Origin: Bradyrhizobium elkanii USDA 76 | GTDB taxonomy: Bacteria; Pseudomonadota; Alphaproteobacteria; Rhizobiales; Xanthobacteraceae | Direction of reading: 5' to 3' | Length of the DNA: 64,000 bases | Assembly: GCF_023278185.1 (NCBI RefSeq) | Contig: NZ_CP066356.1 | Span: 2,782,001 to 2,846,000, forward strand | Shown here: one piece after another, positions 1 through 7,674 of the stretch | Position numbering within the stretch: the stretch's first letter is position 1 | Layout: every line of letters starts with the position of its first letter | Notes under the pieces: generated by a model | Told to the model about the DNA's origin: nothing | The model's input: the letters and a program-made list of their open reading frames with translations, nothing else | The model's database searches: none | Program-made: the position numbers and the translations under genes

Positions 1-1
1 G

Positions 2-40
2 CTCGTCGAGTGGTACATGCGGGTGAAGCAGGCCGGCTAA
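2..40 (+). CDS. prkA: C-terminal fragment of probable PrkA serine protein kinase
   Basis: Only the last 12 codons and the TAA stop are inside the window, ending in the residues EWYMRVKQAG. The fragment is too short to identify by itself. The call rests on gene order: in enterobacteria and many alphaproteobacteria the PrkA (YeaG) kinase gene is followed by yeaH (DUF444) and a spoVR-family gene, and those two genes follow here on the same strand. PrkA is an AAA-type serine kinase linked to starvation and stress responses. This is an inference from synteny and not from domain evidence. Confidence 0.5.
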   Translation, partial: LVEWYMRVKQAG

Positions 41-151
41 CGCGCGATCCGGAAAGCCGGCTCCGGCTTTCCGTTTCGTCCCGTCCCGTCTCGTCCAAGA
101 AAAATGTGATGCGACTGGTCATGATCGCATCCGGCGTGAGGCAGATGCAAC

Positions 152-1426
152 GTGGTCATGCATATCGTCGATCGGCGGTTGAATCCGGGTAGCAAGAGCC
201 TGGAGAACCGCCAGCGCTTCCTGCGGCGCGCCAAGGCGCTGGTGCAGGGAGCCGTCAAGAAGTCGTCACAGGACCGGGACATCAAGGATGTCCTGGAGGG
301 CGGCGAAGTGACAATCCCGCTGGACGGCATGGACGAGCCGCGGTTCCGGCGCGAGGGCGGCACGCGTGACATGGTGCTGCCCGGCAACAAGAAATTCGTC
401 GAGGGCGACTGGCTGCAGCGCCCGAACCAAAGCGGCGCCAAGGGCTCCGGCGCAGGCGAGGGCGACAGCGAGGACGCCTTCCGCTTCGTGCTCAGCCGCG
501 AGGAATTCGTCGACCTCTTCCTCGACGACCTCGAACTGCCCGATCTTGCCAAGCGCAAGCTGGCGGAGACCGAGAGCGAGGGCATCCAGCGCGCCGGCTA
601 TGCGACCTCGGGATCGCCCGCCAACATCTCGATCAGCCGCACGGTGAGCCGGGCGCTTGCGCGACGCGTGGCGCTGCGCAGGCCGCGCAAGGAAGAGATC
701 GAGGCGCTCGAGGCCGAGCTTGCGGAATGCGACGACGCCACGCGCCGCCGCGAGCTGCTGGCGCTGCTCGAAGCGCTGAGGGCGAAGGCCAAACGGATTC
801 CCTTTATCGATCCGATCGACATCCGCTACCGCCGCTTCGAGACGGTGCCGAAGCCGGTGGCGCAGGCCGTGATGTTCTGCCTGATGGACGTCTCGGGCTC
901 GATGTCCGAGCACATGAAGGATCTGGCGAAGCGGTTCTACATGCTGCTCTACGTGTTCCTGAAGCGGCGCTACAAGCACGTCGAGATCGTGTTTATCCGC
1001 CATACCGACCGCGCCGAGGAGGTCGACGAAGACACCTTCTTCCACGGACCGGCTTCCGGCGGCACGCTGGTGTCGAGCGCACTGGTCGCGATGAACGATA
1101 TCGTCCGCACCCGCTTCCGTCCGGCCGACTGGAACATCTACGCCGCCCAGGCCTCGGACGGCGACAACATGACCTCCGACAGCGCGCTGACCGGTCACCT
1201 CCTGACCGACAAGATCCTGCCGGTCTGCCAGTTCTTCGCCTATCTCGAGGTCGGTGAAGCCGCCAACTACACCTTCGACATGCCGGACTCCTCGCTCTGG
1301 ACGCTCTATGAGCGTCTGCGCAACGAGGGCGCGCCGCTGTCGATGCGCAAGGTGAGCGAGCGCGGCGAGATCTTTCCGGTGTTCCAGGACCTGTTCAAGC
1401 GCCGCAGCAAGCAGGAAAGGGTGTAG
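152..1426 (+). CDS. yeaH: YeaH/YhbH family protein (DUF444)
   Basis: The protein has 424 residues and belongs to the DUF444 family, partner of PrkA and SpoVR in a stress locus. The N-terminus IVDRRLNPGSKSLENRQRF is typical of the family. A charged, low-complexity stretch (about 70-120) precedes the C-terminal half, which is von Willebrand A-like and carries a MIDAS-type motif, MDVSGSMS. A GTG at 152 has a GAGG about 11 bases upstream; ATG 158 is the alternative start and gives the usual family N-terminus. The stop is directly followed by spoVR, so the genes are co-transcribed. The molecular role of the family is not established; it probably works with the kinase. Confidence 0.9.
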   Translation: MVMHIVDRRLNPGSKSLENRQRFLRRAKALVQGAVKKSSQDRDIKDVLEGGEVTIPLDGMDEPRFRREGGTRDMVLPGNKKFVEGDWLQRPNQSGAKGSGAGEGDSEDAFRFVLSREEFVDLFLDDLELPDLAKRKLAETESEGIQRAGYATSGSPANISISRTVSRALARRVALRRPRKEEIEALEAELAECDDATRRRELLALLEALRAKAKRIPFIDPIDIRYRRFETVPKPVAQAVMFCLMDVSGSMSEHMKDLAKRFYMLLYVFLKRRYKHVEIVFIRHTDRAEEVDEDTFFHGPASGGTLVSSALVAMNDIVRTRFRPADWNIYAAQASDGDNMTSDSALTGHLLTDKILPVCQFFAYLEVGEAANYTFDMPDSSLWTLYERLRNEGAPLSMRKVSERGEIFPVFQDLFKRRSKQERV

Positions 1427-1427
1427 C

Positions 1428-2975
1428 GTGATGGGTTCTTCCGGGGAACGGCTGTTCGAGGGCGCCGATTGGGATTTCCAGACCTTGCAGCGGGTCCACG
1501 ACGCCTGCGAGAAGATCGCGCGCACCGAGCTCGGGCTCGACGTCTATCCCAACCAGATCGAGGTGATCACCGCCGAGCAGATGCTCGACGCCTATTCCTC
1601 GGTCGGCATGCCGCTGTTCTACAAGCACTGGTCGTTCGGCAAGCAGTTCGCGTTCCAGGAAGCGTCCTATCGCAAGGGCCTGATGGGCCTCGCCTATGAG
1701 ATCGTGATCAATTCCTCGCCGTGCATCTCCTATCTGATGGAGGAGAACACGGCGACGATGCAGACGCTGGTGATCGCGCACGCGGCGTTCGGGCACAATC
1801 ACTTCTTCAAGAACAACTATCTGTTCAAGCAGTGGACCGATGCCGACGGCATTCTCGACTATCTGGAATTCGCCAAGGGCTACATCTCGGTCTGCGAGGA
1901 CCGCCATGGCCGCGAGACGGTGGAGCGAACGCTCGATGCCGCGCATGCGCTGATGTCGCATGGCGTCGACCGCTATCCCGGAAAGAAGACGCTCGATTTG
2001 CGTGCCGAGGAGAAGCGGGCCGGCGAGCGCCGGCAGCACGAGGAAAGCGTGTTCAACGATTTGTGGCGGACGGTGCCGAACACCAAGGCCAAGAGCAAGG
2101 CTGCGCTCACGGCCGAGCGCCGCCGCGCGCTGCTCGGCTTGCCGCAGGAGAACATCCTCTATTTCCTCGAGAAGACCGCGCCGCGCCTTGCACCCTGGCA
2201 GCGCGAGCTCATCCGCATCGTTCGCCACATCGCGCAGTATTTCTACCCGCAGGGCCAGACCAAGGTGATGAACGAGGGCACCGCGACCTACGTCCATTAC
2301 CGGATCATGAGCCGGCTGCATCAGCAGGGCCGGATCACCGACGGCAATTTCCTCGAATTCCTGCAGTCGCACACCAACGTGGTGTTCCAGCCCGAGTTCG
2401 ACGACCGCCGCTATTCCGGCTTCAATCCCTACGCGCTCGGCTTCGCCATGATGCAGGACATCGAGCGGATCGTGAAAAATCCGGAGGACGAGGACCGCGA
2501 GTGGTTCCCCGACATCGCCGGCAAGGGCGACGTCGAGGGCGTGCTGCGCGAGATCTGGGGCAACTACCGCGACGAGAGCTTCATCAACCAGTTCCTCAGC
2601 CCGGCGCTGATCCGGCGCTTCCGCATGTTCCATTTGCACGACGACCCCGCGGAAAGCCAGGGGATCAAGGTCGACGCGATCCACGACGAGCGCGGCTACC
2701 GCCGGGTCCGCCGCGAGCTGGCGCGGCAATACGACGTCGGCTTCGTCGACGCCAATATCGAGGTCGTGGATGTCGATCTCGACGGCGATCGCCGCCTGAT
2801 GCTGCGTCACACCACCGTGAAGGGCGCGCAACTCAACGAGACCGACGCGCGGCGCGTGCTGCAACACCTCGCCGATCTGTGGTCCTACGACGTCGCGCTG
2901 ACCGAAATCGACGGCAGCGACAAGGTGCTGAAGGAATACGTCGTCAGCCCGCGCGCGGCTGCGGTCGCGGCGTGA
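1428..2975 (+). CDS. spoVR: SpoVR family protein
   Basis: A 515-residue member of the SpoVR/YcgB family, normal length. Recognisable segments are the N-terminal half with YKHWSFGKQF, the HNHFFKNNYLFKQW segment, and MNEGTATYVHYRIM, which resembles a metallopeptidase-like helix. It begins one base after the yeaH stop, with GTG 1428 or ATG 1431 as start, so it is translationally coupled and completes the prkA-yeaH-spoVR unit. Homologues are tied to spore cortex formation in Bacillus and to stationary-phase stress in Gram-negatives. Its biochemical activity is unknown. Confidence 0.92.
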   Translation: MMGSSGERLFEGADWDFQTLQRVHDACEKIARTELGLDVYPNQIEVITAEQMLDAYSSVGMPLFYKHWSFGKQFAFQEASYRKGLMGLAYEIVINSSPCISYLMEENTATMQTLVIAHAAFGHNHFFKNNYLFKQWTDADGILDYLEFAKGYISVCEDRHGRETVERTLDAAHALMSHGVDRYPGKKTLDLRAEEKRAGERRQHEESVFNDLWRTVPNTKAKSKAALTAERRRALLGLPQENILYFLEKTAPRLAPWQRELIRIVRHIAQYFYPQGQTKVMNEGTATYVHYRIMSRLHQQGRITDGNFLEFLQSHTNVVFQPEFDDRRYSGFNPYALGFAMMQDIERIVKNPEDEDREWFPDIAGKGDVEGVLREIWGNYRDESFINQFLSPALIRRFRMFHLHDDPAESQGIKVDAIHDERGYRRVRRELARQYDVGFVDANIEVVDVDLDGDRRLMLRHTTVKGAQLNETDARRVLQHLADLWSYDVALTEIDGSDKVLKEYVVSPRAAAVAA

Positions 2976-3232
2976 GGATCACGCTCTCGCTGACATGAGC
3001 GCGGCGCACACCGCCGTGCGGAATGCGAGTCTTGCTCGGTGAACCTTCGTGACTATCGAAGGCTCACATCATGAACATCCCGGCAACATTCCGACTCTGA
3101 AAGCGCATGGCGTTCTATGCGCGAACGCGATTGCCGGCATGCGGAAATCTCGCGAGACGTTCTTGGTGTTGCCTGCGCGGACGCGATGGATAATGTGCGC
3201 CGCGTCAAGAAAACCAAGAAAAGGATGCGCTC

Positions 3233-4423
3233 TTGTCAACTCGCTCCCGCCTGGCGGGCTTTCTCGCCTTCACCGCGCTGACGGCCTCCTCGATCTCGCC
3301 GTCCGTTGCAGCCGACACCGCGATCAAGATAGGAAACACCGCGCCCTATAGCGGCCCGGCGTCGGCCTACGGCACGATCGCGCGCGCCGAAGCCGCGTAT
3401 TTCCAGATGCTCAACGACCAGGGCGGCATCAACGGCCGCAAGATCGATTTCGAGAGCCTCGACGACGCCTATTCGCCGTCGAAGACCGTCGAGCAGACCC
3501 GCAAGCTCGTCGAGCAGGACGAGGTGCTCGCGGTCTTCAGCGCGGTCGGCACCGCGCCGAACATCTCGGTGCAGAAGTACCTCAACATCAAGCGCGTGCC
3601 GCAGCTGTTCGTGTCCTCCGGCGCGACGCGCTGGAACGATCCAAAGCAGTTCCCGTGGACGGTCGGCTTCAATCCGACCTACGAGCTCGAAGGCCGGCTC
3701 TACGCAAAATACATCCTGAAGACCAAGCCGGATGCGAAGATCGCCGTCATCACGCCGAACGAGGACGCCGGCAAGGACTATCTCAGGGGTTTCAAGGACG
3801 GGCTTGGCGAGCATGTCGGCCAGATCGTCGCGGAGACCACGTATCTGACGACCGATCCTACCATCGATTCCCAGATGGTGACGATGCGCGAGTCCGGCGC
3901 GGACGTGTTCTTCGCCGAGGCGACGCCGAAATTCGCGGCCCAGGCGCTGCGCAAGGCGGCGAGCATGGGCTGGAAGCCGCTGACCATCCTGCCGACCGTC
4001 TCCAATTCCGTCTCCGCGGTGCTTGAACCGGCCGGCCTCGAGAACGTGATCGGCGTCGTGACCGGGCTCTATCTGAAGGATCCGACCGATCCGCGCTGGG
4101 CCGACGATCCCGCGCAGCAGGAGTTTGCGGCCTGGATGAAGAAGTACCAGCCGAATGCGAGCCCGGGCGACCTCTTCAACGTGCAGGGCTACACGGTGGC
4201 GCAGGTCATGACGGCGGTGCTGAAGAACTGCAACGGCGATTACAGCCGCGACAACATCATCAAGCAGGCGACCAATCTGAAGGCGCTCGAACTGCCGATG
4301 CTGCTGCCGGGCATCAAGGTGCAGACCGAGCCCGACAACGTGACGCCGATCCGCCAGATCCAGATGGCGCGGTTCGACGGCAAGTCCTGGGCGCTGTTCG
4401 GCGACGTGCTGAGCGACAAGTAG
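3233..4423 (+). CDS. ABC transporter substrate-binding protein (branched-chain amino acid type)
   Basis: A 396-residue periplasmic-binding protein of the Leu/Ile/Val (peripla_BP_6) type. The start is TTG 3233, supported by an AGGA seven bases upstream and by an immediate signal peptide ending near VAADTA. The family N-terminus IKIGNTAPYSGPASAYG is clear. No permease or ATPase gene adjoins it, so it is an orphan receptor that must share a transporter encoded elsewhere. It is a clear paralogue of the protein at 44275-45516, aligning over its whole length (shared YSGPASAY, GGINGRK, KYILK/Q, PKFAAQA). Ligand unknown; aromatic or hydroxylated acids are as likely as amino acids. Confidence 0.9.
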   Translation: MSTRSRLAGFLAFTALTASSISPSVAADTAIKIGNTAPYSGPASAYGTIARAEAAYFQMLNDQGGINGRKIDFESLDDAYSPSKTVEQTRKLVEQDEVLAVFSAVGTAPNISVQKYLNIKRVPQLFVSSGATRWNDPKQFPWTVGFNPTYELEGRLYAKYILKTKPDAKIAVITPNEDAGKDYLRGFKDGLGEHVGQIVAETTYLTTDPTIDSQMVTMRESGADVFFAEATPKFAAQALRKAASMGWKPLTILPTVSNSVSAVLEPAGLENVIGVVTGLYLKDPTDPRWADDPAQQEFAAWMKKYQPNASPGDLFNVQGYTVAQVMTAVLKNCNGDYSRDNIIKQATNLKALELPMLLPGIKVQTEPDNVTPIRQIQMARFDGKSWALFGDVLSDK

Positions 4424-4440
4424 CGGTCACCAACTCCGCT

Positions 4441-4592
4441 GTGGTCCCTGCCCCTAGTGCGCAATTGCGCACGGGAGCAGGGACCCATCCGCCGCCGCGC
4501 CTTCTTTTGTGAACGGGACTCGTCGTCCCAGCGTAGTTAGACAATCTGCATCGGTGGTTATGGGTCCCTGCTTTTCGCAGGGACGACATAGA
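4441..4592. repeat. Intergenic palindromic repeat, GGGTCCCTGC family, copy 1
   Basis: Two inverted segments. The first (4441-4493) is a hairpin with arms GGTCCCTGC and GCAGGGACC around a central GTGCGCAATTGCGCAC palindrome. The second (about 4551-4592) contains TATGGGTCCCTGC and GCAGGGACGACA. The second segment recurs in inverted orientation at 46620-46740. The element fills the gap between two convergent genes and could act as a bidirectional terminator. Confidence 0.75.
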
Positions 4593-4640
4593 GTTCGTTG
4601 CACGTCCTCGCCACGTCATTGTGACGGCGAGAATGAGTGC

Positions 4641-5696
4641 TCAGCGCAGGCTCGCGTTGATCTTGTCGAGCACCGCTGAGCCAGGGCACAGCGCCTGTTC
4701 GTCCAGCGTGTTGAGCGGCGTCTCGACGGTGTCGAGATGGGTGTGCAGATCCTCGGCGTCGGGATCGACGTAAAGCAGCCCGGTGACGATCTGGCCCTTG
4801 GCCGCGTGCTTCTGCAGGAAGGTCATCGCGCCGAGCCGATCGTGCGGATCGTAGTCGGCGTCGAGCTTGCGCAGCGCGAGCCGAGAGCCGTCATGCTGCT
4901 CGACTACCTGCACGCTGCCCGGCGCATAGTCGACGCTGATCGGATCGCGGCCGACCAGCACGTCGAGGCGGTTCACCGCGTCATTGTGCTCGCGGACATA
5001 GTCAAAACTCTTGGTCGAGCCGGCGTGGTTGTTGAAGGCGATGCAAGGGCTGATCACGTCGATGAAGGACGCCCCCTTGTGGCGGATCGCGGCGGCGATC
5101 AGCGGCACCAGCTGGGTCTTGTCGCCGGAGAAGCTGCGCGCCACGAAGGTGGCACCGAGTTGCAGCGCGATCGCGACCAGGTCGATCGCATTGTCGGTGT
5201 TGGTGACGCCCTTTTTCGACTTCGAGCCGCGGTCGGCGGTGGCGGAGAACTGGCCCTTGGTCAGGCCGTAGACGCCGTTGTTCTCGACGATATAGGTCAT
5301 GTTGACGGCGCGCCGGATCGAATGCGCGAACTGGCCGAAGCCGATCGAGGCGGAATCGCCGTCGCCGGAGACGCCGAGATAGATCAGGTCGCGGTTGGCG
5401 AGGTTGGCGCCGGTCAGGACCGACGGCATGCGGCCGTGCACCGAGTTGAAGCCGTGCGAATTGCCGAGGAAGTAGTCCGGCGTCTTCGACGAGCAGCCGA
5501 TGCCGGAAATCTTCGCCACCCGATGCGGCTCGATCGAGAGCTCGTAGCAGGCCTCGATGATCGAGGCGGTGATCGAATCGTGGCCGCAGCCGGCGCACAG
5601 GGTCGAGATCTTCCCCTCGTAGTCGCGGTGGGTATAGCCCAGCTCGTTCTTCTTCAGGCCGGGATGATGAAACTTCGGCTTTGCAATGTAGGTCAT
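4641..5696 (-). CDS. korB: 2-oxoacid:ferredoxin oxidoreductase, beta subunit
   Basis: The thiamine-diphosphate-binding beta subunit of a 2-oxoacid (probably 2-oxoglutarate):ferredoxin oxidoreductase, 351 residues. The TPP motif runs from GDGD (111-114) to NN (139-140), followed by GVYGLTKGQ. Cys residues in LCAGCGH (34-37) and ISGIGC fit the Fe-S cluster ligands of this subunit. The chosen start, MTYIAKPKF, has AGGTG upstream; a longer reading would run into a palindromic repeat and is rejected. It is the last gene of a three-gene operon, 130 bases after korA. Substrate preference cannot be read directly; alpha/beta architecture and length favour KorAB over pyruvate enzymes. Confidence 0.88.
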   Translation of the reverse strand: MTYIAKPKFHHPGLKKNELGYTHRDYEGKISTLCAGCGHDSITASIIEACYELSIEPHRVAKISGIGCSSKTPDYFLGNSHGFNSVHGRMPSVLTGANLANRDLIYLGVSGDGDSASIGFGQFAHSIRRAVNMTYIVENNGVYGLTKGQFSATADRGSKSKKGVTNTDNAIDLVAIALQLGATFVARSFSGDKTQLVPLIAAAIRHKGASFIDVISPCIAFNNHAGSTKSFDYVREHNDAVNRLDVLVGRDPISVDYAPGSVQVVEQHDGSRLALRKLDADYDPHDRLGAMTFLQKHAAKGQIVTGLLYVDPDAEDLHTHLDTVETPLNTLDEQALCPGSAVLDKINASLR

Positions 5697-5719
5697 GACT
5701 GCACCTGCGATCCCGACGA

Positions 5720-5805
5720 CGTCATGGCCGGGCTTGTCCCGGCCATCCACGTCTTGGCCAGGAGAAAGGAAGTCTTGGATACCCGGCACAAGGCCGGGCA
5801 TGACG
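5720..5805. repeat. REP-like palindromic repeat (CATGCCCGGGCTTGTCCCGG family) between korA and korB
   Basis: An imperfect hairpin with a GTCATGGCCGGGCTTG arm on the left and AAGGCCGGGCATGACG on the right. Relatives lie at 22575-22663, 27771-27858, 42825-42855 and 44214-44248. It is transcribed inside the kor operon and could stabilise or process the upstream message. Confidence 0.85.
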
Positions 5806-5826
5806 CCGGAGAGGTCAACTGATCGA

Positions 5827-7674
5827 TCATGTCACGGCCTTGCGGAGAGGGGTCACCTTGAGATGATCCTGGTGGTCGCCGATCGCGCCCGCGATGAAGC
5901 GCGCGGTGATCGGCGTGCCGTCATAGTGCAGGATCGGCACCAGCCTGACGGGGTCGATGCCGTTCTCGTTGACGATCAGCTGGCGAAGCTGCGCGTCGCG
6001 GTTCTGCTCGACCACGTAGACGAAGTCGTGGTCGGCGATGAAGCTCGCGACGCTGGAGTGGAACGGGAAGGCGCGGATGCGCATGCGGTCGAGCTGATGG
6101 CCGCGCGCCTCCAGAATCCCGATCGCCTCGTCCATCGCGGGCGAGGTCGATCCGAAATAGATCACGCCGTATTTGGTCGGCTTCGCCGCATTGGCCTGCA
6201 GCGGCCGCGGCACCATGTCCTGCGCGGTCTCGAACTTGCGCACCAGGCGCTGCATGTTGTCGGCGTAGACCGCGCCTTCCTCGGAATAGCGCGCGTAGCG
6301 GTCGCGCGAGGTGCCGCGGGTGAAGTAGGAACCCTTGGTTGGATGCGTGCCGGGATAGGTGCGATAGGGGATTCCGTCGCCGTCGACGTCGAGATAGCGG
6401 CCGAAGTCGCGGCCTTCCTCGAGCATCTCCGCAGTCATCACCTTGCCGCGGTCGTATTGCTTGGCGTCGTCCCACTTCAGCGGGCGGCACAGCCGGTGGT
6501 TCATGCCGATGTCGAGATCGAGCATCAGGAAGATCGTGGTCTGCAGCCGTTCGGCGAGGTCGAAGGCGGCCGCTGCGAACTCGAACGCCTCCGCCGGATC
6601 CTCCGGGAACAGCAGCACGTGCTTGGTATCACCGTGCGAGGCATAGGCGCAGGCGATCACGTCGCATTGCTGGGTGCGGGTCGGCATGCCCGTCGAGGGG
6701 CCGGCGCGCTGGATGTTCATGATCACGGCCGGGATCTCGGCGAAATAGGACAGGCCGATGAACTCGGTCATCAGCGAGATGCCGGGACCCGAGGTCGCGG
6801 TGAAGGCCCGTGCGCCGTTCCAGGAGGCGCCGATCACGATGCCGATCGAGGCGAGTTCGTCCTCGCCCTGCACGATGGCGTACTTCGCCTTGCCGGTCTC
6901 GGGATCGTGGCGATACTTCTTGCAGTGGCTGGTGAAGGCTTCCGCCACCGACGATGACGGGGTGATCGGATACCAGGCGCATACGGTGGCGCCGCCATAG
7001 ACGGCGCCGAGCGCGGCCGCGCTGTTGCCTTCGACGAAGATGCGGTCGCCGACCTTGTCGGACTTTTTCACCCGCAGCCCGAGCGGGCATTTCAGGTTCT
7101 GCAGCGCCCAGTCGCGGCCGAGATGCAGCGCATGGACGTTGGAGGAGAGCAGCTTCTCCTTGCCCTTATACTGCTCGCCGATCAGCTGCTCGACCAGCTT
7201 GGGATCGAGGTCGAGCAGCGCGCAGAGCGCGCCGAGATAGATGATGTTCTTGAACAGCTGGCGCTGCCTGGGATCGGTGTAGGTCGAGTTGGTGATCGCG
7301 GTCAGCGGCACGCCGATGACGGTGATGTCCTCGCGGAATTTCGACGACGGCATCGGCTTGGTCGAATCGTAGAACAGATAGCCGCCGGGCTCGATCGAGG
7401 CGACGTCCTTGTCCCAGGTCTGCGGGTTCATCGCCACCATCAAGTCGACGCCGCCGCGGGCGCCGAGATGGCCGTCCTCGGTGACGCGCACCTCATACCA
7501 GGTCGGCAGGCCCTGGATGTTGGACGGGAAGATGTTGCGTGGCGAGACCGGCACGCCGTGGCGCAGGATCGAGCGCGCGAACAGTTCGTTGGCGGAAGCC
7601 GAGCCCGAACCGTTGACGTTGGCGAAGCGGACGACGAAGTCGTTTACGCTGCTGATCGGGCTTTGGACTGACAT
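5827..7674 (-). CDS. korA: 2-oxoacid:ferredoxin oxidoreductase, alpha subunit (gamma-alpha fusion)
   Basis: A 615-residue subunit in which the gamma domain (about residues 1-190) is fused to the alpha/pyrimidine-binding domain, the usual KorA layout. The gamma part has FANVNGSGSASANELFARS; the alpha part begins near FVEGNSAAALGAVYGG and contains YPITPSSSVAE and TSGPGISLM, hallmarks of the family. The start MSVQSPISSV overlaps the upstream oxidoreductase gene by 31 bases, so the operon order is FAD/Fe-S protein, korA, korB. The enzyme would oxidise a 2-oxoacid to acyl-CoA with ferredoxin, or run in reverse. An in-frame ATG upstream at 7758 is unlikely because it lies deep within the neighbour gene. 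Confidence 0.9.
   Translation of the reverse strand: MSVQSPISSVNDFVVRFANVNGSGSASANELFARSILRHGVPVSPRNIFPSNIQGLPTWYEVRVTEDGHLGARGGVDLMVAMNPQTWDKDVASIEPGGYLFYDSTKPMPSSKFREDITVIGVPLTAITNSTYTDPRQRQLFKNIIYLGALCALLDLDPKLVEQLIGEQYKGKEKLLSSNVHALHLGRDWALQNLKCPLGLRVKKSDKVGDRIFVEGNSAAALGAVYGGATVCAWYPITPSSSVAEAFTSHCKKYRHDPETGKAKYAIVQGEDELASIGIVIGASWNGARAFTATSGPGISLMTEFIGLSYFAEIPAVIMNIQRAGPSTGMPTRTQQCDVIACAYASHGDTKHVLLFPEDPAEAFEFAAAAFDLAERLQTTIFLMLDLDIGMNHRLCRPLKWDDAKQYDRGKVMTAEMLEEGRDFGRYLDVDGDGIPYRTYPGTHPTKGSYFTRGTSRDRYARYSEEGAVYADNMQRLVRKFETAQDMVPRPLQANAAKPTKYGVIYFGSTSPAMDEAIGILEARGHQLDRMRIRAFPFHSSVASFIADHDFVYVVEQNRDAQLRQLIVNENGIDPVRLVPILHYDGTPITARFIAGAIGDHQDHLKVTPLRKAVT

Noticed and set aside
266..1525. 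A 419-codon open frame on the minus strand over yeaH
   Set aside because: It is the shadow of yeaH in high-GC DNA: composition is His/Arg/Leu-biased, there is no ribosome-binding site and yeaH is a clear family member.
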